A DNA stretch of 64,000 nt from NCBI GenBank assembly GCA_934402375.1, contig CAKRUB010000002.1, positions 186,001-250,000 of the forward strand, read 5' to 3'. Below are positions 35,119 to 46,172 of this stretch, in pieces (position 1 is the first letter of the stretch; every line of letters starts with the position of its first letter). Made by a program: the position numbers and the translations under genes. This stretch comes from an uncultured Acetatifactor sp. (lineage in GTDB: Bacteria; Bacillota; Clostridia; Lachnospirales; Lachnospiraceae). The notes under the pieces were generated by a model, which saw only the letters and a list, made by a program, of their open reading frames with translations, had not been told where the DNA came from and ran no database searches.

Positions 35119-36597
35119 ATGAAGAAACAGGGATTGTCCTTTCTCAGACTGTTGCAGTATGTGATGTTTCTTTTCCTTGCGGTGATATGGCTTATCTGCA
35201 TTACCGGGACTGCACATAATATTGTATGGTATAAGGAGCTGTTTGTGACGGCGGTGTGTCTGGCAGGGATTTTTGTGTTTTATCTTCTGCTGAAACGCAT
35301 GGATAATTTTATACAGCGCCATGAGAAAAAACTGCTATGGATTTTCCTTGCAGTTTTTTCGGTGGCTCTGTATGCAGTTTCCGCTGTCTCCCGCAATACG
35401 CCCATGTACGACTATGCGGACATCTATCAGGCAGCTTATGCCCTTGCCTACGGCGGGGAGGTAGACTGGCATTATTTTGCTCTCTGGAGTAATAATTTTC
35501 CGATCTTTCTATTGCTGGCGGGGGTGATGAAGGTGTGTGCCCTGCTGCGGCTTTCCGATCCTTTTTATGTGCTTTTAGGTATCAATGTCGCCCTGACAGT
35601 GTGGGGCGGGCGGTGCGTTTACCGTCTGGTTCGACATCATACGGGACAGGCGTTCTGGGCGTTTGGCGGCTTGTTACTGTACAGTGCGTTCCTGCCCTTG
35701 TGGAGCGGAACGAATTACTTTTACACGGATTCACTGAGCCTTGCCTTCGGTGTCTGGGCGTGGTGGAAGCTGTTGCAGCCGGGCGGAAAGTTCAGAAACA
35801 GCGTTTTTGCTGGAATTTTATGGGGAATCGGTTTTTCGATGAAGGCGACAGTTGCAATCTCGCTGGTCGCAGTGGTGGTCGTGAGCGTCCTGCTGCGGGA
35901 GAGAGCGTTGTTGTATAGGGCTGCGATTGCTTTTGTCGCGCTTTTGCTGTGCATTGGGGCTTGGACCGGCATCCGCAGCCGTTTTCCGAACTATGAGCTG
36001 GAGCAGCAGTATAAAATGCCGCTGACCTACTGGCTTGCCATGGGTGTGCACGGCAATGGGAGCTATCCCGAGAACAGTGAATTTGCGGTAGAGTGTATGA
36101 ACACCTTCGGATTACAGGGGAAGAAAGAGCTTGCTGCGGCGTATCTCTTTGAGCATCTGCCGGAGGCGTGGAGCGCCGGACATTTCGTGTCAAAGGCAAG
36201 ATATAATTTTGCGTCCGGCAAGATGGGAGCATCGGAATTTAACCAGTATCCGGGCACCCTGATGTATGAATGCATGAATGATTACGGAGCCTACGGCGGC
36301 TATTCCACAATGCTTGCCAGCGGCTATTTCTATGCACTGCTCCTGATAGGAATGTGCGGACAACTGCTCTCGGGGCGAAGAAATTCTGAGCACAGGAAGG
36401 ATTGCACCATTGAAATTGCGCAGTTTACGGTATTCGGTCTGTTTCTGTTCCTGATGCTGTGGGAGTCTAACAACCGCCAGCTGTACAATCATATTCCGTG
36501 GTACACTCTGTATGCGGTCTGCGGCGCATATGCGCTGGCACAGAAGCTTACAGACGGCAGGAACGCCGGAGAAAAGAGCGCGGGGGAAGAAGCATGA
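35119..36597 (+). CDS. Polytopic GT-C-like membrane protein 1
   Basis: The 492-residue protein has about 11-12 membrane segments. After the third helix a loop with SRNTPMYDYADIYQAAYAL carries the acidic residues expected of GT-C lipid-linked sugar transferases. The gene starts 10 bases after ctp behind AAGGAGCAG and its stop overlaps a related second protein. The sugar and acceptor are unknown. Dolichol-phosphate-type mannosyltransferase annotation would be a guess. Confidence 0.68.
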   Translation: MKKQGLSFLRLLQYVMFLFLAVIWLICITGTAHNIVWYKELFVTAVCLAGIFVFYLLLKRMDNFIQRHEKKLLWIFLAVFSVALYAVSAVSRNTPMYDYADIYQAAYALAYGGEVDWHYFALWSNNFPIFLLLAGVMKVCALLRLSDPFYVLLGINVALTVWGGRCVYRLVRHHTGQAFWAFGGLLLYSAFLPLWSGTNYFYTDSLSLAFGVWAWWKLLQPGGKFRNSVFAGILWGIGFSMKATVAISLVAVVVVSVLLRERALLYRAAIAFVALLLCIGAWTGIRSRFPNYELEQQYKMPLTYWLAMGVHGNGSYPENSEFAVECMNTFGLQGKKELAAAYLFEHLPEAWSAGHFVSKARYNFASGKMGASEFNQYPGTLMYECMNDYGAYGGYSTMLASGYFYALLLIGMCGQLLSGRRNSEHRKDCTIEIAQFTVFGLFLFLMLWESNNRQLYNHIPWYTLYAVCGAYALAQKLTDGRNAGEKSAGEEA

Positions 36598-38138
36598 ATA
36601 AAATACAATCCTTTTCATATGGCGTGGTCTGCGTGGTCGGAACAGCTCTGTTCGCCTTTCTGACACTTGCGTCTTTTGTTTTCACACAGTATATGCCTTT
36701 GCTGGCACAGGAGCGCCCGATTAACCGTATGGACACACTGCCGGGAAATCTGCTGACAGTGGCGGCAATCCTTCTGGTGATCTTCTGCTTGAAGCGGCTG
36801 GAGGGGAGAGTGCCGGAGCGTGTTGCCCGGAGTGCAGAGTGCTTTCTTGTGGCGGCAGCAGTGCTCTGGGTTGCCGGCTGGGGAGGCTGGTGGATCAACA
36901 GCCTTGATCGTGTCCCGGAGGGTGATCAGGCTTTTTTGTGTGCGGCGGCGACGTACTTTATGGAAGGAGATTACTCATTCCTCGGCGCGGGTGGGTATTG
37001 TCAGATTTATCCGCATCAGCTTGGGCTGATTGCGTTTCTGGAGCTTTTCTTTTCCGTGGTCGGCAAGAACAACTATCTTGCATTTGAATGGCTCAATGTG
37101 TTTTTTGCAGCGGCATCCGTATTTCTCGGCTACAGATTTTTGCGGGAGATGGAGCTGGCGCGGACGGCGAGGATATTGTATTGTCTGCTGATTATGGGAT
37201 GTGTTCCGCTGATCTTCTACACCAGCTGGGTGTACGGAGACATTCCGAGTATTTTCTTTACAATGCTGGCAGCAGTGTTGGCTGTGCGTTATCAGAAACA
37301 CCGACGTTGGAGCAGCCTCGCGGGCATGGTGCTTTCCGGTGTATGTGCTGTCCTTGTGCGGAAGAACAGCCTGATCCTGTTGATTGCACTTTTGATACTT
37401 TCAGTACTGTATGCCATGAGGAACCGAAAAGCGCAGCTCCTGCTGGCGGCGATAGCGGCGGTTGTGCTTTCCCTATTCTGTTATCAGGGCATTTACCGGA
37501 TGTATGAATACCGCTCTGGCTATGAGCTTGGTAAGGGACTTCCCGTCAATTCATGGATTGCGATGGGACTGGAAGAGAACGGCGGTGTGTGCGGATGGTA
37601 CAACAATATGCCGAAGGAGGTTCTGAATTCGCTGGAGCTTGACTATGCGGCGACAGAGACGGTCATGAAGGAGACGATTGGGGAGAGACTGCGGTATTTT
37701 GCGGCGGAACCGAAGCAGGCGGTTCGTTTCTTTGGCAAAAAGATTCTCTCGCAGTGGAATGATCCCTTGTACCAGAGTCTTTATTTCAGTGCAAAAAGCA
37801 TAGAAGAAAATCCGCCGGAGACGGGGAGCCTTGTGGAGAGACTATATAGTGCGGAGGGAGAAGCGCTTATCGGAGGGCTTGCCGACCGCATGCAGCTTCT
37901 GGTTTATCTCGGAGTCCTGTTCTATTTCCTGACAGCGGTGCGCAGGACGGAACAGCCTCTTTCGCTTCTGCCGGCGGTTATGATCCTCGGAGGTTTCTTT
38001 TTCAGCGTGATCTGGGAGGCAAAGGCGAGGTACATTTTCCCGTACTATGTCATGATGTATCCGCTCGCGGCGGCAGGGTATGACAGGATAGTCGCAAAGA
38101 TGACCCGGAAAGCAGTTCAAAAAAGGTTTCAGCGATAA
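36594..38138 (+). CDS. Polytopic GT-C-like membrane protein 2
   Basis: The 514-residue paralogue-like protein overlaps the previous gene by ATGA. Its first loop has SLDRVPEGDQAFLCAAATYF and GGYCQIYPHQLGLIAF, and the C-terminus has EAKARYIFPYYVMMYPLAA, a motif shared with undecaprenyl- or dolichyl-phosphate sugar transferases of the PMT/ArnT sort. ATG 36594 was chosen (GGGGGAAGAAGC) over an in-frame ATG 96 bases upstream. It probably glycosylates wall polymers or surface proteins with its partner. Confidence 0.7.
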   Translation: MNKIQSFSYGVVCVVGTALFAFLTLASFVFTQYMPLLAQERPINRMDTLPGNLLTVAAILLVIFCLKRLEGRVPERVARSAECFLVAAAVLWVAGWGGWWINSLDRVPEGDQAFLCAAATYFMEGDYSFLGAGGYCQIYPHQLGLIAFLELFFSVVGKNNYLAFEWLNVFFAAASVFLGYRFLREMELARTARILYCLLIMGCVPLIFYTSWVYGDIPSIFFTMLAAVLAVRYQKHRRWSSLAGMVLSGVCAVLVRKNSLILLIALLILSVLYAMRNRKAQLLLAAIAAVVLSLFCYQGIYRMYEYRSGYELGKGLPVNSWIAMGLEENGGVCGWYNNMPKEVLNSLELDYAATETVMKETIGERLRYFAAEPKQAVRFFGKKILSQWNDPLYQSLYFSAKSIEENPPETGSLVERLYSAEGEALIGGLADRMQLLVYLGVLFYFLTAVRRTEQPLSLLPAVMILGGFFFSVIWEAKARYIFPYYVMMYPLAAAGYDRIVAKMTRKAVQKRFQR

Positions 38139-38154
38139 AGGCTGAGACCTTTTT
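38119..38154 (+). terminator. Terminator overlapping the stop of the second GT-C-like gene
   Basis: AAAAGGTTTCAGC pairs with GCTGAGACCTTTTT around GATAAAG (which contains the stop codon), ending in a T-run. Confidence 0.85.
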
Positions 38155-38200
38155 GTATGCATAGAGAGTTTTTGTGTGGTCACAATAGGGAAAAGAGTGG

Positions 38201-38224
38201 TAGAATAAAAAGAACATAAGTTCG
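38201..38224 (+). promoter_or_regulatory. LexA (SOS) operator and -10 ahead of uvrBA
   Basis: AGAACATAAGTTCG (38211-38224) holds a perfect GAAC-N4-GTTC dyad, the Firmicutes LexA box. A TAGAAT -10 lies just upstream (38201-38206), so LexA bound here would block transcription. It is 70 bases before uvrB. Confidence 0.85.
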
Positions 38225-38293
38225 TTTTCCGCTGTACATTTTCCACCTGTTGTGCTATATTGAAAGAAGCTCGAATTTTTTCGGAAGGATTTT

Positions 38294-40288
38294 GTGAGTA
38301 TGGAATTCAGATTACACAGTGAATATAAGCCCACGGGCGACCAGCCGCAGGCGATCAGGGAGCTTGTGGATGGCTTCCGGCAGGGGAACCAGTTTGAGAC
38401 GCTGCTGGGAGTCACCGGCTCGGGAAAGACGTTCACAATGGCGAACGTCATTCAGGCACTGAATAAGCCGACCTTGATCATTGCACACAATAAGACGCTT
38501 GCAGGGCAGCTGTATGGGGAGTTCAAGGAGTTTTTCCCGGAGAATGCAGTGGAGTATTTCGTTTCCTACTATGACTATTATCAGCCGGAGGCTTATGTGC
38601 CTTCTTCCGACACCTATATTGCAAAGGATTCCGCCATCAATGAGGAGATCGACAAGCTGCGCCTTTCCGCAACTGCATCGCTGACGGAAAGGCGGGATGT
38701 CATCGTTGTTGCCAGCGTGTCCTGCATCTACGGTCTGGGCAGCCCAGAGGAATTTCAGGGGATGTCCGTTTCCCTGCGCCCGGGTATGACAAAGGACAGG
38801 GATCAGGTTCTGCGCGAGCTGGTAGACATCCAGTACAACCGGAACGATATGGATCTGCAGCGAGGCTGCTTCCGCGTGCATGGTGATGTCGTGGAGGTCT
38901 GCCCTGCGCAGGGCGGAGATTATTTTATCCGCATTGAGTTCTTCGGGGATGAGATTGACCGGATCTGTGAGATTGAACCGCTGTCGGGGAAAATCCACGC
39001 GACCCTGAACCACATCATCATATATCCGGCTTCCCATTATGTCGTCTCCATGGAGAAGATCAAGGCGGCATGTGAGAATATCGAGAAAGAGATGGAAGAG
39101 CGCGTCCGCTACTTTAAAGGTGAGGACAAGCTGATTGAAGCGCAAAGGATTGCGGAGAGGACGAACTTTGATGTCGAGATGATGCGCGAGACAGGCTTCT
39201 GCTCCGGCATAGAGAACTATTCCCGGCATCTGAACTTCATGCCGCCCGGGGCGCCGCCGATGACGCTGCTCGATTTCTTCCCGGACGATTTCCTCATCAT
39301 CGTGGACGAGTCCCATATGACGATCCCGCAGATCAGGGGCATGTACGCCGGAGACCGTTCCCGAAAGCAGACACTGGTCGATTACGGCTTTCGTCTGCCC
39401 TCGGCGCTGGATAACAGACCATTGAATTTCGAGGAGTTTGAGACGCACATCGACCAGATGATGTTTGTGTCGGCGACACCATCGGACTACGAGGCGGCGC
39501 ATGAGCTTCTGCGAACGGAGCAGATCATCCGTCCGACGGGTCTGCTGGATCCTGAGGTAGATGTCCGACCGGTTGAGGGGCAGATTGATGATCTGATCGG
39601 TGAGGTAAATAAAGAGGTAGCAAAGCATAATAAGATATTGATTACGACGCTGACAAAGCGGATGGCGGAGGATCTGACCGACTATATGAAGGAGGTCGGC
39701 ATCCGGGTGAAATATCTCCATTCCGACATTGATACGCTGGAGCGGGCGGAGATTATCCGCGATATGCGTCTGGATGTATTCGATGTTCTGGTCGGCATTA
39801 ACCTTTTGAGGGAAGGATTGGACATCCCGGAAATTTCGCTGGTTGCGATTCTGGATGCCGACAAGGAGGGCTTCCTGAGGAGCAGCACCTCTCTGATCCA
39901 GACGATCGGACGTGCTGCGCGAAACGCTGAGGGACATGTCATTATGTACGCGGATACCATCACAGATTCTATGCGGGTTGCCCTTGATGAGACGAACCGC
40001 CGTCGTGAGATCCAGATGAAATATAATGAGGAGCACGGCATCACGCCGCAGACGATCAAGAAGGCAGTGCGCGACCTGATCAGTATATCTAAGGTGGTGG
40101 CGAAGGAGGAACTGCGGTTCGAGAAGGATCCGGAGTCCATGAACCGCAAGGAACTGGAAAAGGTCATTGCGGATGTCCAGAAAAAGATGCAGAAGGCAGC
40201 CGCAGATCTGAATTTCGAGGCGGCCGCAGAGCTGCGTGACAAGATGATAGAGCTGAAACAGAAGCTACAGGAGTTAGATAAGGAGTAG
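38294..40288 (+). CDS. uvrB: Excinuclease ABC subunit B
   Basis: The 664-residue DNA helicase-like subunit of nucleotide excision repair has Walker [17 protein letters not shown] (about 35-50), the beta-hairpin region [12 protein letters not shown] and the C-terminal UVR motif ([18 protein letters not shown]). It loads damaged DNA for UvrC. GTG 38294 or ATG 38300 starts behind GGAAGGATTTT. It sits 13 bases ahead of uvrA, both under a LexA box. Confidence 0.95.
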   Translation: MSMEFRLHSEYKPTGDQPQAIRELVDGFRQGNQFETLLGVTGSGKTFTMANVIQALNKPTLIIAHNKTLAGQLYGEFKEFFPENAVEYFVSYYDYYQPEAYVPSSDTYIAKDSAINEEIDKLRLSATASLTERRDVIVVASVSCIYGLGSPEEFQGMSVSLRPGMTKDRDQVLRELVDIQYNRNDMDLQRGCFRVHGDVVEVCPAQGGDYFIRIEFFGDEIDRICEIEPLSGKIHATLNHIIIYPASHYVVSMEKIKAACENIEKEMEERVRYFKGEDKLIEAQRIAERTNFDVEMMRETGFCSGIENYSRHLNFMPPGAPPMTLLDFFPDDFLIIVDESHMTIPQIRGMYAGDRSRKQTLVDYGFRLPSALDNRPLNFEEFETHIDQMMFVSATPSDYEAAHELLRTEQIIRPTGLLDPEVDVRPVEGQIDDLIGEVNKEVAKHNKILITTLTKRMAEDLTDYMKEVGIRVKYLHSDIDTLERAEIIRDMRLDVFDVLVGINLLREGLDIPEISLVAILDADKEGFLRSSTSLIQTIGRAARNAEGHVIMYADTITDSMRVALDETNRRREIQMKYNEEHGITPQTIKKAVRDLISISKVVAKEELRFEKDPESMNRKELEKVIADVQKKMQKAAADLNFEAAAELRDKMIELKQKLQELDKE

Positions 40289-40301
40289 TGAGAGGATTAA
40301 C

Positions 40302-43184
40302 ATGGAAGAAGTAAAGAAGATGCGCCCCAGGGAATACATCAAGATTCGCGGGGCGAGAGAGCATAATCTGAAAAATATAGATGTGGATATTCCGAGGAAT
40401 GAGCTGGTCGTGCTGACCGGTATGTCCGGCTCGGGAAAATCATCCCTTGCGTTCGACACAATCTATGCGGAAGGACAGCGCCGCTACATGGAATCCCTGT
40501 CCTCCTACGCGAGACAGTTCCTCGGACAGATGGAGAAGCCTAACGTGGAGCGCATTGACGGACTTTCGCCCGCGATTTCCATCGACCAGAAATCGACAAA
40601 CCGGAACCCGAGATCGACGGTGGGAACGGTCACGGAAATTTATGACTACTTCCGTCTTCTCTATGCGAGAATCGGAATCCCTCACTGTCCGAAATGTGGG
40701 CGGGAAATCGCCAAACAGACGGTAGATCAGATGGTAGATCAGATCATGGCGCTGCCCGAGGGAACGAAGCTCCAGCTGCTCGCGCCCGTTGTCCGCGGCA
40801 GAAAGGGTCAGCATGAAAAGGTTCTGGAGCGCGCCAAGAGAAGCGGCTATGTCAGGGTGCGTATTGACGGCAGCCTGTATGAGCTGACCGAGGAGATCAG
40901 TCTGGATAAGAATATTAAGCACAATATAGACATCGTCGTGGACAGACTGGTTGTCAAGCCGGGAATAGAGCGCAGACTGGCGGATTCCATTGAGAATGTC
41001 CTGGAGCTGGCGGATGGACTGCTTGTGGCTGACGTCATAGGCGGCGAACCGATGACCTTCAGCCAGAGCTTTTCCTGTCCGGACTGCGGCATCGGCATCA
41101 GCGAGATTGAGCCGAGGAGCTTTTCCTTTAATAATCCCTTCGGCGCCTGCCCGGAGTGCTTTGGACTCGGCTATAAGATGGAATTTGATGTGGACCTTAT
41201 GATTCCCGATAAATCGCTGAGCATCAATGAGGGTGCGATTGCCGTCACAGGCTGGCAGTCCTGCACGGATAAGAAGAGCTTCACCAATGCGGTTCTTCAG
41301 GCATTGTGCCGGGAATACAAATTTGATCTGGACACTCCCTTCGGCGAGTACCCTGAGAAGATTCAGCACATCCTGATCTATGGAACAAACGGAAAAGAGG
41401 TCGAGGTGCATTATGTCGGACAGCGGGGAAAGGGCATCTATCCGGTTGCCTTTGAGGGATTGATCAAGAATGTGGAGCGGAAGTATAAGGAGACCTTTTC
41501 CGACACGATGAAGCAGGAGTATGAGAGCTATATGCGGATTACTCCCTGTAAAGAGTGTAAGGGCATGAGACTGAAAAAGGAAGCGCTGGCAGTCACGGTC
41601 TGCGATAAGAACATTTACGAAATTACCTCCATGTCGATCCGCGATCTTCATGCTTTCATTGGAGAGATGACGCTGACCGATCAGCAGCAGCTCATCGGAA
41701 AGCAGATTTTAAAGGAAATCCGGGCAAGGGTCGGCTTCCTTGTCGATGTCGGACTGGAATACCTCTCTCTGTCGCGGGCGACCGGCACGCTTTCGGGCGG
41801 AGAAGCACAGCGCATCAGGCTGGCGACGCAGATCGGCTCCGGTCTGGTAGGCGTCTGCTATATTCTGGACGAGCCGAGCATCGGACTTCACCAGAGAGAC
41901 AATGACAAGCTGCTTGCAACCCTGAAAAGTCTCAGAGACCTTGGAAATACACTGATCGTGGTGGAACATGACGAGGACACCATGCTTGCCGCGGACTATA
42001 TCGTGGACATCGGCCCCGGCGCAGGCTCCCACGGCGGTGAAGTCATAGCCTGCGGCACAGCGGAAGAGATCATGCAGATACCAGAGTCCATCACCGGAAA
42101 ATATCTCAGCGGTGAACTGAGAATACCCGTTCCGAAGGAGCGCAGAAAGCCGACCGGCTGGCTGAAGGTGGTCGGGGCGCAGGAGAACAACCTGAAGAAT
42201 ATCAATGTGGACATCCCGCTCGGTGTCATGACCTGCGTGACCGGCGTGTCCGGCTCCGGCAAGAGTTCCCTTGTCAACGAAATCCTGTATAAGCATCTGG
42301 CGAGAGACCTGAACCGTGCGAGATGCATACCGGGAAAACACAAGGACATTCTGGGCATGGAGCAGCTGGACAAGGTAATCGACATCGACCAGTCCCCGAT
42401 CGGCAGAACGCCGCGCTCGAACCCGGCGACCTATACCGGAGTCTTCGACCAGATCAGGGATCTCTTTGCGACGACGGCGGATGCTAAGGCGAAGGGCTAC
42501 ACGAAGGGGCGTTTCAGCTTTAATGTCAAGGGCGGACGCTGCGAGGCGTGCGGCGGAGATGGCATTATCAAGATCGAGATGCATTTCCTGCCGGATGTCT
42601 ATGTGCCCTGTGAGGTCTGCGGCGGAAAGCGCTATAACAGGGAGACGCTGGATGTGAAGTATAAGGGAAAGAGCATCTTTGATGTGCTGGATATGACAGT
42701 GGAGGAGGCGCTGCCCTTCTTTGAGAATCTGCCGTCCATACGCAACAAGATTCAGACCCTCTACGATGTCGGACTCTCTTACGTCAAGCTCGGGCAGCCA
42801 TCGACGACGCTCTCCGGCGGAGAGGCGCAGCGCATCAAACTTGCGACCGAGCTTTCCAAGCGGAGTACAGGCAAGACGATCTATATTCTGGACGAGCCTA
42901 CGACGGGTCTTCATTTCGCGGATGTGCATAAGCTGGTGGAGATTCTGCACAGACTTGCAGACGGTGGAAATACGGTGGTTGTCATAGAGCACAATCTGGA
43001 TGTGATCAAGACGGCAGACTATATTATCGACATCGGCCCGGAAGGCGGAGACAGAGGAGGAACCGTGATTGCAAAGGGCACGCCCGAGGAGATCGTAAAG
43101 TGCAAGACGTCGTACACCGGCGCTTATGTGAAAAAGATGTTGGAGAAGGACAAGAAGGCAATAGCAAAAGAATCAAAAAAATAA
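40302..43184 (+). CDS. uvrA: Excinuclease ABC subunit A
   Basis: The 960-residue damage-recognition ATPase has two ABC modules: Walker A motifs [12 protein letters not shown] near 32 and [11 protein letters not shown] near 645, each with an LSGGEAQRI signature. It has the zinc modules CPKCG...CxxC, CPDCG/CPECF and CEACGGDG...[22 protein letters not shown] precedes ATG 40302. Length and domain order are those of a canonical UvrA. Confidence 0.95.
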   Translation: MEEVKKMRPREYIKIRGAREHNLKNIDVDIPRNELVVLTGMSGSGKSSLAFDTIYAEGQRRYMESLSSYARQFLGQMEKPNVERIDGLSPAISIDQKSTNRNPRSTVGTVTEIYDYFRLLYARIGIPHCPKCGREIAKQTVDQMVDQIMALPEGTKLQLLAPVVRGRKGQHEKVLERAKRSGYVRVRIDGSLYELTEEISLDKNIKHNIDIVVDRLVVKPGIERRLADSIENVLELADGLLVADVIGGEPMTFSQSFSCPDCGIGISEIEPRSFSFNNPFGACPECFGLGYKMEFDVDLMIPDKSLSINEGAIAVTGWQSCTDKKSFTNAVLQALCREYKFDLDTPFGEYPEKIQHILIYGTNGKEVEVHYVGQRGKGIYPVAFEGLIKNVERKYKETFSDTMKQEYESYMRITPCKECKGMRLKKEALAVTVCDKNIYEITSMSIRDLHAFIGEMTLTDQQQLIGKQILKEIRARVGFLVDVGLEYLSLSRATGTLSGGEAQRIRLATQIGSGLVGVCYILDEPSIGLHQRDNDKLLATLKSLRDLGNTLIVVEHDEDTMLAADYIVDIGPGAGSHGGEVIACGTAEEIMQIPESITGKYLSGELRIPVPKERRKPTGWLKVVGAQENNLKNINVDIPLGVMTCVTGVSGSGKSSLVNEILYKHLARDLNRARCIPGKHKDILGMEQLDKVIDIDQSPIGRTPRSNPATYTGVFDQIRDLFATTADAKAKGYTKGRFSFNVKGGRCEACGGDGIIKIEMHFLPDVYVPCEVCGGKRYNRETLDVKYKGKSIFDVLDMTVEEALPFFENLPSIRNKIQTLYDVGLSYVKLGQPSTTLSGGEAQRIKLATELSKRSTGKTIYILDEPTTGLHFADVHKLVEILHRLADGGNTVVVIEHNLDVIKTADYIIDIGPEGGDRGGTVIAKGTPEEIVKCKTSYTGAYVKKMLEKDKKAIAKESKK

Positions 43185-43244
43185 ATTGACGAAACAATAT
43201 AAGGACAACGCCTTCAAGAGCCGATAATAATATCATTAAGGCAT

Positions 43245-43294
43245 GGACGCGCAGACAGGCGGAAGGAACCGCTTTGTTTGTTGCGTCCTTTTTT
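43245..43294 (+). terminator. Terminator after uvrA
   Basis: GGACGC pairs with GCGTCC, with an inner GCGGAAGGAACCGC hairpin, then TTTTTT. The arm spacing is long but the T-run and position are convincing. Confidence 0.7.
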
Positions 43295-43318
43295 GTACAA
43301 TCTGCCCCTGACCGAACG

Positions 43319-43384
43319 TAACAGTTCAGTCCCGAACCATTCATAAAAGCGTCTGCTTCGCAGCCGTCGCCGCTTTGCGGCACA
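43319..43384. repeat. Left half of the TAACAGTTCAG repeat family
   Basis: TAACAGTTCAG, then CATTCATAAAAGCGTCTGC and CAGCCGTCGCCGCTTTGCGGC, match 18582-18645 with a few substitutions and one short deletion. The right inverted end is missing, so this is a truncated copy, lying just upstream of the mbl promoter. The reverse complement gives no competing gene. Confidence 0.75.
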
Positions 43385-43423
43385 TCGTCGAACTTGTTGC
43401 ACCAAAATTTTTTTCAAAAGAAC

Positions 43424-43452
43424 TTTGAAAATGATGGGAATTCGGTTATAAT
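43424..43452 (+). promoter_or_regulatory. Promoter of the mbl-flagellar rod genes
   Basis: TTGAAA (43425-43430) and TATAAT (43447-43452) lie 16 bases apart. The resulting leader is about 55 bases before ATG 43512. Confidence 0.7.
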
Positions 43453-43511
43453 AGACAATGTATGACTTCGTTTATGGATATCGGAATTGTTTAGAAAGGG
43501 GTACAGGTAAC

Positions 43512-44504
43512 ATGCAGTGTACAGACATCGGAATTGATTTGGGCACAGCCAGCATTTTAGTATACATCAGAGGAAAGGGCGTTGTATTGAAGGAGCCCTC
43601 CGTTGTTGCATTTGATAGAGATACAAATAAGATTAAGGCAATTGGTGAGGACGCGCGCCTGATGCTGGGCAGGACGCCCGGCAACATTATTGCAGTCCGT
43701 CCTCTGCGTCAGGGTGTCATTTCGGACTACACCGTGACTGAGAAGATGATGAAATATTTCATCCAGAAGGCGCTGGGCAGAAGAACTTTCAGGAAGCCGC
43801 GCATAGCGGTCTGCGTGCCGAGCGGCGTGACAGAGGTGGAGAAGAAGGCGGTTGAGGATGCAACCTATCAGGCAGGTGCAAGAGAGGTTGCCATCATTGA
43901 GGAGCCTATTGCGGCGGCAATCGGAGCCGGTATTGATATTTCCAAGCCCTGCGGAAATATGATCGTTGACATCGGCGGCGGTACATCGGACATTGCGGTA
44001 ATTTCTCTCGGCGGTACGGTTGTCAGCGCATCGATCAAGATCGCAGGTGACGACTTTGACGAGGCAATTGTCCGCTATATGAGAAAGAAACATAATCTGC
44101 TGATCGGTGAGCGCACCGCAGAAGATCTGAAAATTAAGATCGGTTCGGCATATCCGAGAGCAGAGATTGACTATATGGATGTTCGCGGACGTAACCTGGT
44201 GACAGGTTTGCCGAAGACGGTGAAGGTTTCTTCCGAGGAGACCGAGGAAGCGCTGCGCGAGACGACGGCTCAGATTGTTGAGACCATCCACAGCGTATTG
44301 GAAAAGACGCCGCCCGAGCTGGCTGCGGACATTGCGGACAGAGGAATTGTCCTGACGGGAGGTGGAAGCCTTCTGCGCGGACTGGAGGAGCTTGTTTCAG
44401 CGAAGACCGGAATTAATACCATGACTGCCGAGGACCCGATGACGGCAGTGGCAATCGGAACAGGAAAATATGTGGAATTCCTTTCCGGCTATAGAGAAAA
44501 TTAA
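43512..44504 (+). CDS. mbl: MreB-family actin-like protein Mbl
   Basis: The 330-residue actin-like ATPase positions cell-wall synthesis along the cylinder. Seen: IGIDLGTASILVY (phosphate 1), DIGGGTSDIAVISLGG (phosphate 2) and VLTGGGSLLRGLEELV (adenosine site). The ATG at 43512 follows AGAAAGGGG...AGG; a longer frame begins at 43458 but without homology. The order mbl then flagellar basal-body genes copies the Bacillus mbl-flhO-flhP locus, favouring Mbl over MreB. Confidence 0.9.
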   Translation: MQCTDIGIDLGTASILVYIRGKGVVLKEPSVVAFDRDTNKIKAIGEDARLMLGRTPGNIIAVRPLRQGVISDYTVTEKMMKYFIQKALGRRTFRKPRIAVCVPSGVTEVEKKAVEDATYQAGAREVAIIEEPIAAAIGAGIDISKPCGNMIVDIGGGTSDIAVISLGGTVVSASIKIAGDDFDEAIVRYMRKKHNLLIGERTAEDLKIKIGSAYPRAEIDYMDVRGRNLVTGLPKTVKVSSEETEEALRETTAQIVETIHSVLEKTPPELAADIADRGIVLTGGGSLLRGLEELVSAKTGINTMTAEDPMTAVAIGTGKYVEFLSGYREN

Positions 44505-44548
44505 GAGAAATGCTGTCGGTGATAGAGACCGGCAGGGAGGAGGCACTG

Positions 44549-45328
44549 ATGCTCAAGGGCTTATATACCGCCTACACAGGAATGATTAATGAACAGAACC
44601 GCATGGACACCATGACGAACAATCTGGCGAATGCGTCAACGGTTGGCTTTAAGAAAGAGGGAGCGACCAGCCAGTCTTTTGACAGTATTCTCACGGTTAA
44701 GATCAAAGATCAGTCCGTCGGACTGCAGAATGTCCAGAGGATTGGAAAGAATAATCCAGGTGTAAAGATTGGTGAGAATTATACTGATTACGGACAGGGG
44801 TCGTTCAGGGTAACGGATAATACTTATGATCTTGCTCTTGCGGGAGAAGGCTTCTTTGCAATCGAGTTTACGAATAAGGCGGGAGAGACCTCTACCATGT
44901 ATACGAGAGCCGGTCAGTTTACCCTGAATAAGGATGGCTATCTGGTTACGGAGGACGGAGACTATGTGCTCAGTACCCAGAACAGCAGGATCAGGCTGAA
45001 TACCCTGATTGATGCCAAGATCGCCAACGACGGCACAATTACCCAGAACGGCGTAGAGGTGGCGAAGATTCAGGTCACGGATTTTGAAGACTATAATTAT
45101 CTGGAGAAATACGGCGAGACCTACTACCGTCCGGTGGAGGGAGCGAGAACTACGACCACGGATGCACAGGTAAAGTCCGGATATCTGGAAATGTCGAATG
45201 TACAGGTGGTTTCGGAAATGGTGAATCTGATCGCTATTACGCGGGCTTATGAGAGCAACCAGAAGATCATCCAGACCTATGACGAATCGCTTGGAATTGC
45301 AGTGTCACAGCTTGGACGGATTCAGTAA
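44549..45328 (+). CDS. flhO: Flagellar hook-basal body protein FlhO (FlgF/FlgG family)
   Basis: The 259-residue rod protein has the N-terminal LYTAYTGMINEQNRMDTMTNNLANAS (in part NNLANASTVGFKKEG) and C-terminal YLEMSNVQVVSEMVNLIAITRAYESNQK pattern, the coiled rod helices of this family. ATG 44549 after GGGAGGAGG is chosen over 44510. Fourteen bases separate it from its paralogue flhP. Confidence 0.88.
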   Translation: MLKGLYTAYTGMINEQNRMDTMTNNLANASTVGFKKEGATSQSFDSILTVKIKDQSVGLQNVQRIGKNNPGVKIGENYTDYGQGSFRVTDNTYDLALAGEGFFAIEFTNKAGETSTMYTRAGQFTLNKDGYLVTEDGDYVLSTQNSRIRLNTLIDAKIANDGTITQNGVEVAKIQVTDFEDYNYLEKYGETYYRPVEGARTTTTDAQVKSGYLEMSNVQVVSEMVNLIAITRAYESNQKIIQTYDESLGIAVSQLGRIQ

Positions 45329-45341
45329 GGAGGCAGGATAA

Positions 45342-46157
45342 ATGGTAAGAAGCTTATGGACAGCGGCAACAGGCATGGTTGCCCAGCAGGTAAATATCGA
45401 CACGATTGCAAATAATCTTGCGAATGTAAATACAAACGGCTATAAGACGCAGGTAAACGAGTTTAAGAGTCTCCTTTATCAGACGCTGCAGACAAAGACA
45501 ACGACGGCGAACGGAGAGCAGAAGCCTACCAGCGCGCAGGTCGGACTCGGTGTCCGTAATTCCGCGATTACTTCGGTCTTCAAGACAGGCAACCTGATTG
45601 CGTCCGAGAGTGATACGGCATTCGCTATCAACGGAAAGGGCTTCTTTGCAGTTCGCGGTGAGGACGGCAATACATATTATACGCGCAACGGTAATCTGAA
45701 ATTTACATTGGCGAGCAACGGAAATATGCTGGCGACGACGGACGGACTTCCAGTGCTGGATACGAACGGGCAGCCGATCATTCTTGGCAACAACTATCTT
45801 CTGAACAGAATTACCGTGGACAAGTGGGGTAATCTCTGCTATCCCGATGCAGATAATAACCCGCAGCTGATCGGCAGACGGATCGGTGTATTCCAGTTCA
45901 ATAATCCCAACGGTCTGGATAAGCTGGGCGACAGTCTTTACGAGCAGACGGCTGCAAGCGGACAGCCGATCAATGAGGCGACAAACGCGAATGTTGAGAG
46001 AAGCAACATTTTGCAGGGTTATCTGGAAGGATCCAACGTCCAGGTGGTGGACGAGATGGTCAACATGATCGTTGCACAGCGTGCCTATGAATTGAATTCA
46101 AAGGCGATAACGGCTTCGGATGAGATGCTGCAGCAGGCGAATAACCTCAGACGCTGA
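45342..46157 (+). CDS. flhP: Flagellar hook-basal body protein FlhP (FlgF/FlgG family)
   Basis: This 271-residue paralogue of flhO has MVRSLWTAATGMVAQQ, DTIANNLANVNTNGYK and the C-terminal SNVQVVDEMVNMIVAQRAYELNSKAI. It should form the distal part of the flagellar rod. AAGGAGGCAGGATAA precedes the ATG. Confidence 0.9.
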   Translation: MVRSLWTAATGMVAQQVNIDTIANNLANVNTNGYKTQVNEFKSLLYQTLQTKTTTANGEQKPTSAQVGLGVRNSAITSVFKTGNLIASESDTAFAINGKGFFAVRGEDGNTYYTRNGNLKFTLASNGNMLATTDGLPVLDTNGQPIILGNNYLLNRITVDKWGNLCYPDADNNPQLIGRRIGVFQFNNPNGLDKLGDSLYEQTAASGQPINEATNANVERSNILQGYLEGSNVQVVDEMVNMIVAQRAYELNSKAITASDEMLQQANNLRR

Positions 46158-46172
46158 TAAAGGAGATAAAGG

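Noticed and set aside
43458..43511. Upstream start of mbl at 43458
   Set aside because: The extra 18 residues lack similarity to MreB proteins and lie between the -10 box and the ribosome site used by ATG 43512.
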